A stretch of DNA of 64,000 nt from Delphinapterus leucas. Lineage: Eukaryota; Chordata; Mammalia; Artiodactyla; Monodontidae. The stretch is taken from positions 6,202,138-6,266,137 of the forward strand of contig NW_022098021.1 in the NCBI RefSeq assembly GCF_002288925.2. Direction: 5' to 3'. Position 1 is the stretch's first letter, and every line of letters starts with the position of its first letter. The notes under the pieces are model-generated. The model worked only from the letters and a program-made list of their open reading frames with translations, was not told the DNA's origin and made no database searches. The translations under genes were made by a program, and so were the position numbers. Shown one piece after another: positions 1-9,994 of the stretch.

Positions 1-805
1 TCTTAAATTATCAGAATCTACCTAATATTTATACTAATGTCAGTGGGATACAGAAATGTTACTCCTATTTAGCTCTATTCCATCTTTCTCCTTTTTACAT
101 CCAGGCCTGTTACAAACCCAGTAATACATATTTGTAGTTATTACTTCATATAACTTTATGTCTTTTAGAGAAGCAGAGAACGATAATTCTAAGGCACTGA
201 CATGACGTTTACTTTCTGATACAAAGGGGCCAATATTACTCGTTAAACAGTGATTATTTCTTCTTTGTCCTAGTTGAACATTTTTTTCCCAAGCGTTAGA
301 ACAGACCTGAGTTGGGAATATTCGCAGCACCAGCTCCCTGTCCCCTCTTCCCTTTGCACTCACCTGATTCCTCCCCTTCCTAGTCCTGACCTAGACGTCA
401 GCAAACCACAGTTGTACAGATTCCGCCGTCACCTGGACGTACGAGCGACCGTGGCCTCGCTCTCAGGGGAGCTGCTGCTAGAGGAAAGGGCTCTGCAGGC
501 CCAGCCTGGCATCTGTTGGTCCTTGATGTATTTCCACATATAGATGCTTTCTAATATGTAGACTCTTCATTGATTTTTTTAGACCTTGAATCTTTTTTAC
601 AGACAGCCCATTTTAATTTTAATCTGCAACCTGGTGGAGCTTCCGGTAGATGATGAAGAGTTGCCTGACTGTAGTGTAGGAACAAGCACGCCCAGTAAAT
701 GTGGCTGCAGTGAAAGTTGTTAAATGGCTCGACTAGGACAGTTATACAGAATAGCAGGACGCTTGGCCCTTTTTCCTTTTAAATGTCATATTAAAGAGCA
801 TTTGT

Positions 806-1165
806 GGGCTTCCCTGGTAGCACAGTGGTTAAGAATCCACCTGCCAATGCAGGGGACATGGGTTCGAGCCCTGGTCCACGAAGATCCCACATGCCGCAGA
901 GCAACTAAACCCGTGTGCCACAACTACTGAGCCTGCGCTCTACAGCCCGCGAGCCACAACTACTGAGCCCGTGCACCACAACTAGTGAAACCCGCATGCC
1001 TAGAGCCCGTGCTCCGCAACAAGAGAAGCCACCGCAGTGAGAAGCCCACGCACTGCAACGAAAAGTAGCCCTGGCTCGCCGCAACTAGAGAAAGCCTGCG
1101 TGCAGCAACGAAGACCCAACACAGCCAAAAATAAATAAAATAAATGAATTTATTAAAAAAACGAG
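806..1165 (+). mobile_element. CHR-type tRNA-derived SINE
   Basis: It starts gggcttccctggtag, with an A-box-like cacagtggtt and B-box-like ggttcgagccc, and ends in an A/T-rich tail (aaataaataaaataaatg). The motif cacaactactga/g is repeated three times inside the body, so this copy is longer than usual. Imperfect target-site copies (aaagagcatt before, aaacgagcatt after) flank it. The family is a tRNA-Glu-derived SINE of cetaceans and relatives. Confidence 0.85.
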
Positions 1166-1479
1166 CATTAATGTTCTGGTTCTATCTGGTATTGAGAGAA
1201 TTCTCATAGGGTTGGGACGATCGTCACAGTAGCTATGCGTGGAGCCCGGCTCAGACACAGGAGTGCTGAGATCATGCACTTATAATAATGTTTTACTATT
1301 TCAAATGAGCTGGCTTTGCACATATCTGGGAACTAATTTTGAAGTTTAGACTAACATAAAAACAGATAATGGAAAAAGGAGAGAATGAAACCTAGCCTCA
1401 GTTTAAGCACCAGCAAGTTCTGTGCTACAAGCAGCAGTACACTAACACGTCCAGGCAGCTTTATCAACCCTGTTCCTTC

Positions 1480-1600
1480 CACGGGAGGAAACTGTGGTGT
1501 TTAGTGTTAGGTCAAGTGCCTGAGATTACGCAGTAGTAATTGGTAGAGACTAGATTTCAGCCAGCTACACAGTTTGTGCTCTTTCACCTCGTTCCTGCCA
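1480..1600 (-). repeat. MIR-like fragment
   Basis: The order 'gaggaaactg ... taggtcaagtgcctgagattac ... tagagactagatttcagcc' follows the antisense MIR core and 3' part. It is heavily diverged. Confidence 0.4.
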
Positions 1601-2011
1601 CCACTAAATGATTCTTTGTATGTGTCTCTGTGACTTACTACATACAGTTTATAGTTGTTGATGAGTGTTTGGCCACAAGGGTTCTTCACCCATCGTATGT
1701 CAGAAGCAAGGTGTATCTTAGCTTCACAATTCTGGGGTGACCTGCAACAGTATGTGTCCTCATTCCATTCAGCCCCGTAAGCACTTTATACCTTTCTTTA
1801 TGGCCATATAGTAGGGAGAGTTGTCTGTTCTGGTCTCGTCTGCCTGCTGTCTCTCCCCCTCTTAGCACCTGGCCCGCAGTGAGGGCCCTTTCTCACAAAG
1901 ACGCCTTTGTGAATGTGTTGACTCAGACCGTGCAAGAGTAATTGTGGTCTGTTTATGCTGGAGCTGGGTTAATGTTCACAATCTGTGTCTTCTGTATCTT
2001 GCTATCAACTG

Positions 2012-2045
2012 AGATTTTTTTTCTGGTTTGGGTTCATTTTAGCAG
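2012..2045 (+). promoter_or_regulatory. Splice acceptor with tandem NAGNAG
   Basis: A pyrimidine-rich tract ends in ttttag followed directly by cag, so two AG acceptors lie 3 bases apart (2041-2042 and 2044-2045). Using the second would drop one codon and keep the frame. Confidence 0.6.
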
Positions 2046-2240
2046 ATTTAAAGAAACCTTCCGGTTCAAATGCTGCAAAATCCAACCTACCCAAATCTGG
2101 ACTTCGTCCTCCTGGCTACTCGCGCCTCCCGGCAGCCAAGCTGGCGGCCTTTGGCTTCGTCCGGAGCTCCAGCGTGTCCTCGGTGTCCAGCACCCAGTCA
2201 GCGGACAGCGCCCAGCCCGAGCCCAGCCGGCTGGCCAACC
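2043..2240 (+). CDS. MTUS2: Internal coding exon of MTUS2-like microtubule-associated protein
   Basis: The sequence shows a 198-base open exon. It follows a pyrimidine-rich stretch ending in ttttag (AG at 2041-2042) and stops at a perfect gtaagt donor (2241-2246). It enters and leaves in phase 1, so it can be skipped without changing frame. The peptide begins DLKKPSGSN, continues through [20 protein letters not shown] and ends in a Ser/Thr/Gln-rich run and SRLAN. I recognise the core as MTUS2 (TIP150/CAZIP), not its paralogue MTUS1, which lacks it as far as I recall. MTUS2 is a cytoplasmic microtubule plus-end protein that binds EB1 and the kinesin MCAK. Its C-terminal half, not present here, is coiled coil. 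This segment is basic and predicted disordered, and contains SNLP and SRLP, which resemble EB1-binding SxIP motifs. An alternative acceptor 3 bases downstream would give 2046-2240. The identification is from memory of the family; exon structure is read directly. Confidence 0.72.
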
Positions 2241-2246
2241 GTAAGT
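2241..2246 (+). promoter_or_regulatory. Splice donor gtaagt
   Basis: Exon end aacc is followed by gtaagt, a full match to the consensus donor intronic bases. It sets the 3' end of the exon. Confidence 0.75.
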
Positions 2247-2379
2247 GGGGCGGACGGGTGGGCGGGCTTGCATCCCAGACAGGCAGGACCAGCAGAGGGC
2301 GAATCGGCGTGTGGGTACAACAGGGTTGCATTTTCTTTGCGTTTAGCTAAGAGTTTGGGTTGACTACCTTAATCTACCA

Positions 2380-4650
2380 TTGTTGGGACTTTAAAGATAA
2401 TCTGCCGAAGAAAAATAAAAGCCTGTTTGGCACTACCATTTTCTAAGTTATAGGGAGTTAATGTGCCAGAAAAAGACATGAAATATTAGTGGGAAAATCA
2501 TTTTAGTCACCTGTGATTACCTGCCATGCCTTCATATTGGTGGAGCTCTTGATTTCTAAAAGTTAATTAAACAATGTTAAAAATAGGGGAGCCCAGCGGA
2601 GCTTCTTCTAGTCTGTGCCCAGGAAGGTCCCTGTTAGCTGAGATGGTGTCACTCCAGGCCTGGTTCCTGACACTGGCGTCGTAAGCTGCATTTTAAAGTA
2701 TGAACTAATAGCGTCCGAGCGGGTCATTTCAGCTGCTGTCCCTAAAGAAGACCCAAGGCTGCCGCATTTGGGCTGAGCCTTTGAGGACCAAACCCATCTC
2801 AGCCTCATCGACTTCAAAGCCATTGTTACTGGATCTGAAGCCATGACACCTCAGATGTTGGGTAGTAAGAATTTGCCAGGGAAATGTACGCGGTTTTCAT
2901 GTGGAAAGCTGTTTTGAAGGGATTATAGTAGTTGAATCAAGTTGGAATAAGAGAGAGAGTGAAAGACGGGAAGGGGGAAGGGGAGGAGGAAGAGAGATTG
3001 AGAATAAGATTGATTTTGTATTATTTTTTTCAATTTCCTCTCTCCAAGCTTGTTTTTTCCCTATCCTTTCTCGGCTTTATAGAGCTCATGGGTGGAACAT
3101 TTGTACCTCTGTAGCTCTAAATTTTAGTCTACCTGGTTATTCCTAAAAGTAATGCATCTCGACGTGTTTGTAAGCATTTCTGAGAGGTTCTTGGTTCACT
3201 TGATTTCCTGAAGGTGCTGTGTCTCAGACCTACTTTCATACGGGAATCATGTTAGAAACCCCACTGGAATTAGGGATTGCATCACGGCACAGTGCCAGTC
3301 TCAAATTCGCAAATGCGTAACTCCTAATTTTTAGACATGTGTGTGCGTGTTAACAGTCTGAAGGTTTTGAAATAGAGGAGTGACGATTTGTCATCATTTT
3401 TAGGAGTGAAATTCTCAGTGGCATGTTTCTGTTTTAGATGGAGCATGAATGATAAAAAATCTCATGGTATGTATCTTTCCAAGGAAGGAGTTAAGATTTT
3501 GATTTCTTAAAAAAAAATTAACCTCAAGGTCACCTGAGGCATGTCCCCATGGCAGCCACTTTTTCAAAAGGAGAGCTGACAGGTGTGGACGGAATAATTC
3601 CAGGTGTGCTTAGGGCATTTCTTCTCACCTGTGCTTCAAAGCATACTAGCTAGGGACTCCCTGAGCAGCCGAGATAAGAGCTGTTATGTGCCAGAGAAAG
3701 TAACTCCTGGTTTAAAGATTTCATAGGAAAAGAAATATTTACTCTATTCAGAACTGTTTTCTGTTTCTAAAATGCAATATGTTAGAATTGATCTGTAATT
3801 ATTTGCCACCTAACTATATATAAAATTTGTCCTTCACCAGTAAATCACAGAAAAACTTCGCCCGTATTTGAATTGATGTCTTAGTGCCATTAACCGTTAT
3901 GCTTATGCTTGTTATCAGATTCAAGGTCAAGAAAACTCCTGTTCCTGTTCTTTAGCAAAGAAATGATGCTTTGATGACAAGGATTAAGTAAAATACGAAG
4001 CTCTTGCAAGAGCTGAAAGTTCTTAGACAAATCCTAGGAGCAAATGTTGCCAGTTTAGCTCATGGAAACAGCTAACATGATGTCAGAGTTGGTTCCTTTT
4101 TTGTTCCTTGTCTTGTCTTTCTTTAGACACTACTTAGGGTTCATTTTAGGAATATTACTATAAAAAGGGATTGCACCACAGCAAGTCGATGCCTCAAAAT
4201 CTGAAACATGATTACAATGAGGAACTACTTGCAAATGTGCGACTCATGATTTTAGATACTCACGTGCCTATAAACAGTCTGACAGCGTCCACGTGACTGT
4301 GAATGCTGTGTGGGGGACACTTTTAAGTGATTCATTGTGAACCTACTAGTGTTTTGTGGGCCACCTTGGCTTAGCTGCGACTTTTCTGTGCTGTTTTCCT
4401 GGGTCCAGATGGGCAAGTGATGCTGTAGAGTGGGGCCTGGGAGCCCCCTGAGTGCGGGTCTCAGCTGTTCCATTTGGAGTCTACCCTCCACCCCGGGCTC
4501 AGGCTCTGCACCATTCATTCAACCCCGCTGGGCAAGGGCTTCCCAAGGCGAGTGCCCTGCTGTGTTTTCTGACCTTTTCCACGAGGCTTTGGCAGATGGG
4601 GCCGACACAGGGAAAGGAATCGTCTGCAGGTCCTTAGAACCTGAGGGTAT
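2380..4650. other. Intron sequence without recognised repeats
   Basis: No gene, SINE or L1 is recognised. The only feature is a purine-rich run (about 2947-3005, gaaag/gggaag/gaggagg). Ordinary AT-rich intron. Confidence 0.5.
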
Positions 4651-4654
4651 TTTA

Positions 4655-4715
4655 GCATCCTGTCCACCCCTGCATTTTATAGCTGAGCGAACTGAGATCA
4701 GAATGACCTGCTCCC
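4655..4715 (-). repeat. Possible MIR fragment
   Basis: Contains the antisense MIR core pattern 'cattttatagctgagcgaactgag' in diverged form. Short and weak. Confidence 0.3.
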
Positions 4716-4719
4716 ATCC

Positions 4720-6190
4720 TGGGAGCAGGAGGGAGTATTCCTCTTCCTCTGTTTAGTTCTCAAAGCTGCCATGTATGGTAAAGACACACCCATGATGTGA
4801 AGTCATTTCTTTCTATTAGTGAAGCAAATCTTAGAGTTGAGTTGCCTTGAGAGGCCCCTCAGGCCCAACCCACCTGTCCCTGCCCCACCCCTTCCCAGGT
4901 GTGTACTCGCTTCAGGTGATGGGGAACCTTCCGTCATGTGAAGAAGCCAGCTGTTTGGTGAGCAGCTCGCATGGTGAGGCCGTGCTCCTTGTGGGTTCAG
5001 GCTGCCTCCCTGTAATTTCTTGCTAGCAGCTCAGTTTCTCTGGATTAACACTCAACCTTTATCCTCACTGTGCTGCAGATCACCCTCCCTTCACTCCTGT
5101 ACAGGTTCATCACGTAGAGGTTATGAGGCTGGCCCATTTCGAACCTCAAATAAAATTTCAAATGACATTAGGTCGTGACGCACAGCTTTTTTAAGATTGA
5201 AAGTGAACAGGAAAAAAGTAATTCTCTACCTTAAAACTTAAATTTAAGCTTAAAATCACAGTATTTGAGCAGATCTGACCTAATACGCAGCTCATCATTT
5301 TAAAAATTCTCCAATATGCTTCAGGCAATAGAAATTTGGAGAAAAACAATTACAGCGTAATTTAGTGTTGGTGACAAACTATAGCCCAAAGTATACCTAG
5401 TTGTCAAATTTACCAGCAGTTAGGCTTATAGACTTGATTTTTCTGGTGGGTAAGGAGGTATAATTTAAGGTTAAAACCTTTGGGGGTGTGTGTGTGTGGG
5501 AAGGGAAATAGGAAGACTTAGGGTCTCATGAATTAATCATTAGTGAAAATAGATCATATCACACAAGGATAGAATAATTTATGTGGGGGATCATCTCTCA
5601 TTGTGGACTCTGAATAACCTATTGGTGCTCAAGAAACAGAAAATATCTATCAGAAAATAACATGAAGAAGGTGGCCTTTGCAGCTGTCCTTTCCAGTTTC
5701 TCCTCCTCTTTTTCTCTCTTCAATATTCTCATGTTTTCTTTGTGCGGTGAACTGAGACCAGAAATCATGAGACAAAGAATTTGAAAGGAGAAATAAAAAA
5801 GAAATCTGAAGGATTTTCTGTTGTTTCTTGTTCTGGTGCAGGAAAGTAGTAGAATGTTTAGAGATATAGGGATAGAGCTGGATGTGGACAGAGAGACTGA
5901 CATCGGTATAAATAATCATGATGCATGGATATATGTGCCGACAGCCTTCTAAATGAGTTGGGGTGGAGGCTTCATTTCTGATTAGGGTGGTCAGGGAGTT
6001 TCTCAGAGGGGGTTGTGAGCTGGGCAGTATTTGGGGAGGTAGAGGTGGGCTCTACCTAGGAGATCCTTTGGGAGGAGCTGTTTGTACATCCAGAAAACCT
6101 CCGGAAGCCAAGGGGTTGCCATTTCTGATGCAGCCTGCTGGTTCATCATGGTGGGGTCTGTCTCCTTGGTGCTGAAGTCCAGTGTTTGAG
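4720..6190. other. Intron sequence without recognised repeats
   Basis: Nothing gene-like. A short (GT)n run sits near 5487-5498. The two overlapping minus-strand open frames near 5.6-5.9 kb have low-complexity composition and no family resemblance. Confidence 0.45.
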
Positions 6191-6199
6191 CTCCCCAGG

Positions 6200-7240
6200 G
6201 TCTGTCCTCAGAATGCATCTATCCCAGTGCTGCCATCTTCCCCTTGGTCCTCTTTTCCACAGTTTCAGCTCTTAGCACTTCGGACGCGGTACCAAATCCA
6301 TATCTCCAGCCCCAACTTCTCTCCAGAACTTCTCATCTACATTTCAAATGACCTGTCAGATATCTCCATCTGGGTGACTCAAGTCACCTCAAACTAAACG
6401 TTTCCGTCAAAATGAATCTTCCGTTATCTTTTCCAAAGTGACGCTGCCTCTCAAAGTTGCTCTATGATGTAATGACATCTATGATCTCCTGTCTACAGAG
6501 GCTGGAAATTTTAAAATCAGCCGTTACCGCTCACCATTTTTTTTTCTTTTGTGCCTTCCTTTGTATTCAGTGATCAAATCTGATCAGTTCTTTCTTACAT
6601 TTACTCTATCCTCTTTCTATTCTCCTCCTCATCTTTGTTTAAATCTATGTCACCTGAACTATTCCCAGTACATCCTCACTCTCTAATCCACAGGCTCATG
6701 GTCCTATAGACAATTTTCTTTTGAGCCTGTTGTGAATGCTCCATGTGTCCCTGTACTCACGTCCACTGCTTTCCAGAAGTTACAGGTCCTCCGGGACTTG
6801 CTTAGCCCCCTTCTCACCTTACCCTCACCCAGTCCCCTGACATACACCCTCAACCAGACAACGAGAGCTGTTCACATTTTTCTCTGAGGGCTTTGTGCTT
6901 TCCTGCCTTTGGGTCTTGGTTTAAACTATTCATTTCTAGAATGCTCTCCCCTCCCACAGATCTCTCTGTGGATTCAGTCATTTTCAGTGTGATTCAAATA
7001 CCATTTCCTCTAAGAAGCCTTGCTTCATCTGTGAACCTGAAGTGGTCCTTCCTCCTAGGAACTCCCACTGCCCCTTGCTTGTATCACTTTTGTGGCTTAT
7101 CACATACCATCTTGGTATAGTTATTTGTTTTTATGTCCTGTCTCCCCTGTGGATTGTCAGCTCTTTGAGGATACAGGGTATGTCTCTTAATAATTTTAGT
7201 ATACCTCACACTACCTAGCATGGGCTTTCCACTAGTAGAA
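6200..7240 (+). repeat. L2-type ancient LINE, 3' part
   Basis: The 3' portion (6880-7200) follows the L2 order: ctttgtgctttcctgcctt, tagaatgctctcccctccc, taagaagccttgcttcatc, tgtcctgtctcccctgtgg, then tctttgaggatacaggg. The upstream part (6200-6870) has the matching C/T-rich style of older L2 sequence and is less certain. Confidence 0.55.
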
Positions 7241-7255
7241 TTTCAAGAGAAAGAC

Positions 7256-7461
7256 TTTTTTTTTTTTTTGCGGTACACGGGCCTCTTACTCTTGTGGCCT
7301 CTCCCGTTGCGGAGCACAGGCTCTGGATGCACAGGCTCAGCGGCCATGGCTCACGGGCCCAGCCGCTCCGCGGCATGTGGGATCTTCCCGGACCAGGGCA
7401 CGAACCCGCATCCCCTGCATCGGCAGGTGGACTCTCAACCACTGCGCCACCAGGGAAGCCC
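7256..7461 (-). mobile_element. CHR-type SINE, reverse orientation
   Basis: Poly-T head (7256-7269), then the reverse complement of a CHR SINE ending ...accagggaagccc. Near-identical site copies flank it: aagagaaagactttt before and aagagagactttt after (7462-7474). The insertion lies at the 3' end of the L2 fragment. Confidence 0.9.
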
Positions 7462-7479
7462 AAGAGAGACTTTTGAGAG

Positions 7480-8165
7480 AGGAACTTGGGCAACTTTCAG
7501 AAGTATTTTGTACCAGAAACACATTTTCAGTCTGTTAGGACTTTCACAGGTCTTGATAGTTGAAGTTCCATCACTGTGGTTCTCACACTTTTCTAAACTT
7601 TCTCAATTATCTCTAAAATGTTGCTTCCATTGACTGTGGTGTACCCATAGATAATTTTTACAACTCAAAGCATGGAAAAGATAATAGGTTATTTGTAGTA
7701 TAATTATATTCAGAGCTAAATCGTTATGTGGACTGACCTACTAGTCTCACAGATGTCTAAGATCTTATATATCTCCTTGCATGTAATTAGCCATTTTAAA
7801 AGAATTGGGCTAAAACCCAACTGTTGAGGCTTTTCATGAGAGAATTTCAAAGTTTCCAATTAATTTCTAATTAGACATCTCAATTTAGAGAGACTGGATA
7901 TTCTCATTAAATTCTAGAGCTTTAGTTCTTATTTTCATACTTAATAAATAGGTAGGTGGTCTTTTAATTATTGAATAAAATTTGGGTTCTGGAGATAATG
8001 ATCTGAAGTGGAAATCACTAACCATTTTGGAAGTTAGTCAATGCAAGTAAAGGTTAATATGAAAGCTTTTTGCATGTTCATTTCAGCGTTTATGCTTATG
8101 AACACTATAGAATTCTTCTACATACATGACATGTTTGATTTTCTGTAACTGACATGCATTCTAAA
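7480..8165. other. AT-rich intron sequence, nothing recognised
   Basis: No repeats of known type, no splice-flanked open frame. Confidence 0.5.
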
Positions 8166-8175
8166 TAAGATAAGA

Positions 8176-8443
8176 GGGCTTCCCTGGTGGTGCAGTGGTT
8201 AGGAATCCACCTGCCAATGCAGGAGACACGGGTTCCGGCCCTGGTCCAGGAGGATCCCACATGCCGGGGAGCAGCTAAGCCCGTGCGCCACAACTACTGA
8301 AGCCCGTGTGCCTAGAGCCTGTGCTCAGCAACAAGAGAAGCCACAGCAATGAGAAGCCCACGCACCGCAGCAAAGAGTAGCCCCCGCGTGCAGCAACGAA
8401 GACCTAACGCAGCCAAAAATAAATAAATAAAAATAAATAAATG
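8176..8443 (+). mobile_element. CHR-type SINE
   Basis: Starts gggcttccctggtgg, has the A-box-like gcagtggttaggaat and a B-box-like ggttccggccc with one change, and ends in (aaat)n. Flanks agataagag and ataaatgagag give a weak target-site duplication. Confidence 0.87.
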
Positions 8444-8449
8444 AGAGTC

Positions 8450-9433
8450 GACAAGAAGCATTATTAATAACTCCTACCGAAACAGCCATCAACCTGTCTC
8501 GTTCCATTGGCGAAGAGGGAGTCATTTTTTATTCATGGGAAAAGGAGCTGAACGGGACCTGTGAGGTTAATTTTCAGAGAAGCTATTGCCTGTTTGAGAT
8601 TGAGCCTTATTGATGTCCTTGTACATTCCTTTTCAAAACACTCGGACACCGATCACATCTACCCAGAGATGAGATTAGAGCGTAAATGTGTTTTGTTTTG
8701 TTTCAAAGAAAACTGACCATTAAATGGTTGAAAGTAAGATAAACTGAAATTGGGATGATAATAGTTTTATATGTAGTAAACGTAATGTCTAATTGAACTG
8801 CCTCATTTGGGGGGCTTGTGTTGTTTTGTGAAGATCGGGTTGTCTACTTGCCCTTCCCCGGTCCTGCAGTCTTGCAGCATCTGTTACGGGGTGAGCATGG
8901 AACTCAGTGCTGGGGCCAGGACACCGTGTGTAGTTAGTGTCTGGTGGGGAGGTGGGGTATCCAAGTGCATCCTGCAGGGAGCTGTGAGAGGGCTGTGGCT
9001 GGAGACAGCATGGCGTTGGGGAGGGGTTGGGGAGAAGGAACCCAAAGGACGGAGCACCTGCCCGTCCTGACCCCACGCCCCTCAAGTCCCCTTGGGCTGT
9101 CTCAGCCCTACTGCGTTATATCTTCAGATCTAATTATTCCACTCTGCTTCTAGGTAATGACAGATGTTCTGGATTTGCTGTAAAATAATCCAGCAAAGAA
9201 AAGAACAAAACAAAACTGGAGGGGGGGCAGTATAGATAAGGAAAGTTAGACAAAAGTTTGATAATCCTTGAAGCTGGATGATGGAACTCTGAGGGTTCAT
9301 TGCACTATTTACTTCCTGGTTTTGGGTTTTTTTTTTTTTTTTTTTTGTATGTTTGAAAATTTCCATTTTTATTTAACCTTCTGTGGAAGAAGGTTAAAAT
9401 CCCATCTTCTCTCTGTATTGGTTTTCCTTTCTT
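8450..9433. other. Intron sequence without recognised genes
   Basis: 8860-9090 is moderately GC-rich and open in more than one frame but lacks splice sites or a recognisable product. A T homopolymer lies near 9327-9346. Confidence 0.45.
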
Positions 9434-9584
9434 AAGAGTCAGTATATTCTTGTCCTGCCCCTAGGTTCTCCAGAACCTTTTTTTCTTTTTTTTACATTCC
9501 AAGCATAGCACAGGGAGATCAGCACCGAACCTAGAGGGGTGGGATAGGGAGGGTGGGAGAGAGATGCAAGAGGGAGGAGATATG

Positions 9585-9625
<41 letters not shown>

Positions 9626-9756
9626 AGCTGATTGACTTTGTTGTAAAGCAGAAACTAACACGCTATTGTAAAGCAATTACATGCCAATAAAGATGTTAAA
9701 AAATATAAATAAATAAAATAAAGTGACATCCTTAAAAAAAAAAAAGAGTCAGTATA
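9434..9756 (+). mobile_element. 5'-truncated, 5'-inverted (twin-primed) L1 with target-site duplication
   Basis: The perfect 13-bp repeat aagagtcagtata lies at 9434-9446 and 9744-9756. Between the copies, 9447 to about 9500 is L1 3'-UTR sequence in minus orientation (tcctgcccctaggttct...). From about 9503 to 9743 it is L1 3' UTR in plus orientation (gcatagcacagggagatcag ... ccaataaagatg) ending in an A-rich tail. Head-to-head L1 pieces between one target-site duplication is the signature of twin priming. Confidence 0.85.
9588..9621. repeat. (AT)n microsatellite inside the L1
   Basis: About 34 bases of uninterrupted alternating AT within the 3'-UTR portion of the L1. Confidence 0.9.
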
Positions 9757-9990
9757 GCATAGTGGTGGAGAATGTGGTCTCTGGAAGTGCACTGCTGGGT
9801 TTGCATTCTGCCTCTGCCGCTAGCTAGTTCTGCCACTTTGGGCAAGTCACTTACTCTCTCTGTGCCTCTACTTTCTCATTGTAAAATAATAATAATATTA
9901 ATACTAATAAATAATGTCAAAAGCCACTGTAGGATTGATGAGAACATTAAATGGAATTAATGTATGCAAACACGGCCTTGCACAGTAATA
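9757..9990 (+). repeat. MIR
   Basis: Typical MIR order: agtggtggagaatg, gggtttgcattctgcctctgcc, ctttgggcaagtcacttactctctctgtgcctc, then ctcattgtaaaat and a tail with gatgagaacattaaatg. Confidence 0.7.
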
Positions 9991-9994
9991 ATAA

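Larger units (their letters stand above)
1..2042 (+). other. Upstream intron (partial) of the MTUS2-like gene
   Basis: No coding exon is supported here. It holds one CHR-type SINE (806-1165) and an old MIR-like fragment near 1480-1600. Bases 390-520 are richer in GC and read open in one frame, but there is no splice context or recognisable peptide. The 3' end (2012-2042) is T-rich and gives a plausible polypyrimidine tract. Confidence 0.65.

Noticed and set aside
398..540. Possible second MTUS2 exon upstream (GC-richer open frame with a gacgtcagc motif)
   Set aside because: No acceptor/donor pair fits the frame and the peptide is not recognisable as MTUS2.
806..900. A functional tRNA gene, suggested by A- and B-box-like motifs
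   Set aside because: The boxes belong to the tRNA-derived head of a SINE; no cloverleaf with paired acceptor stem is present.
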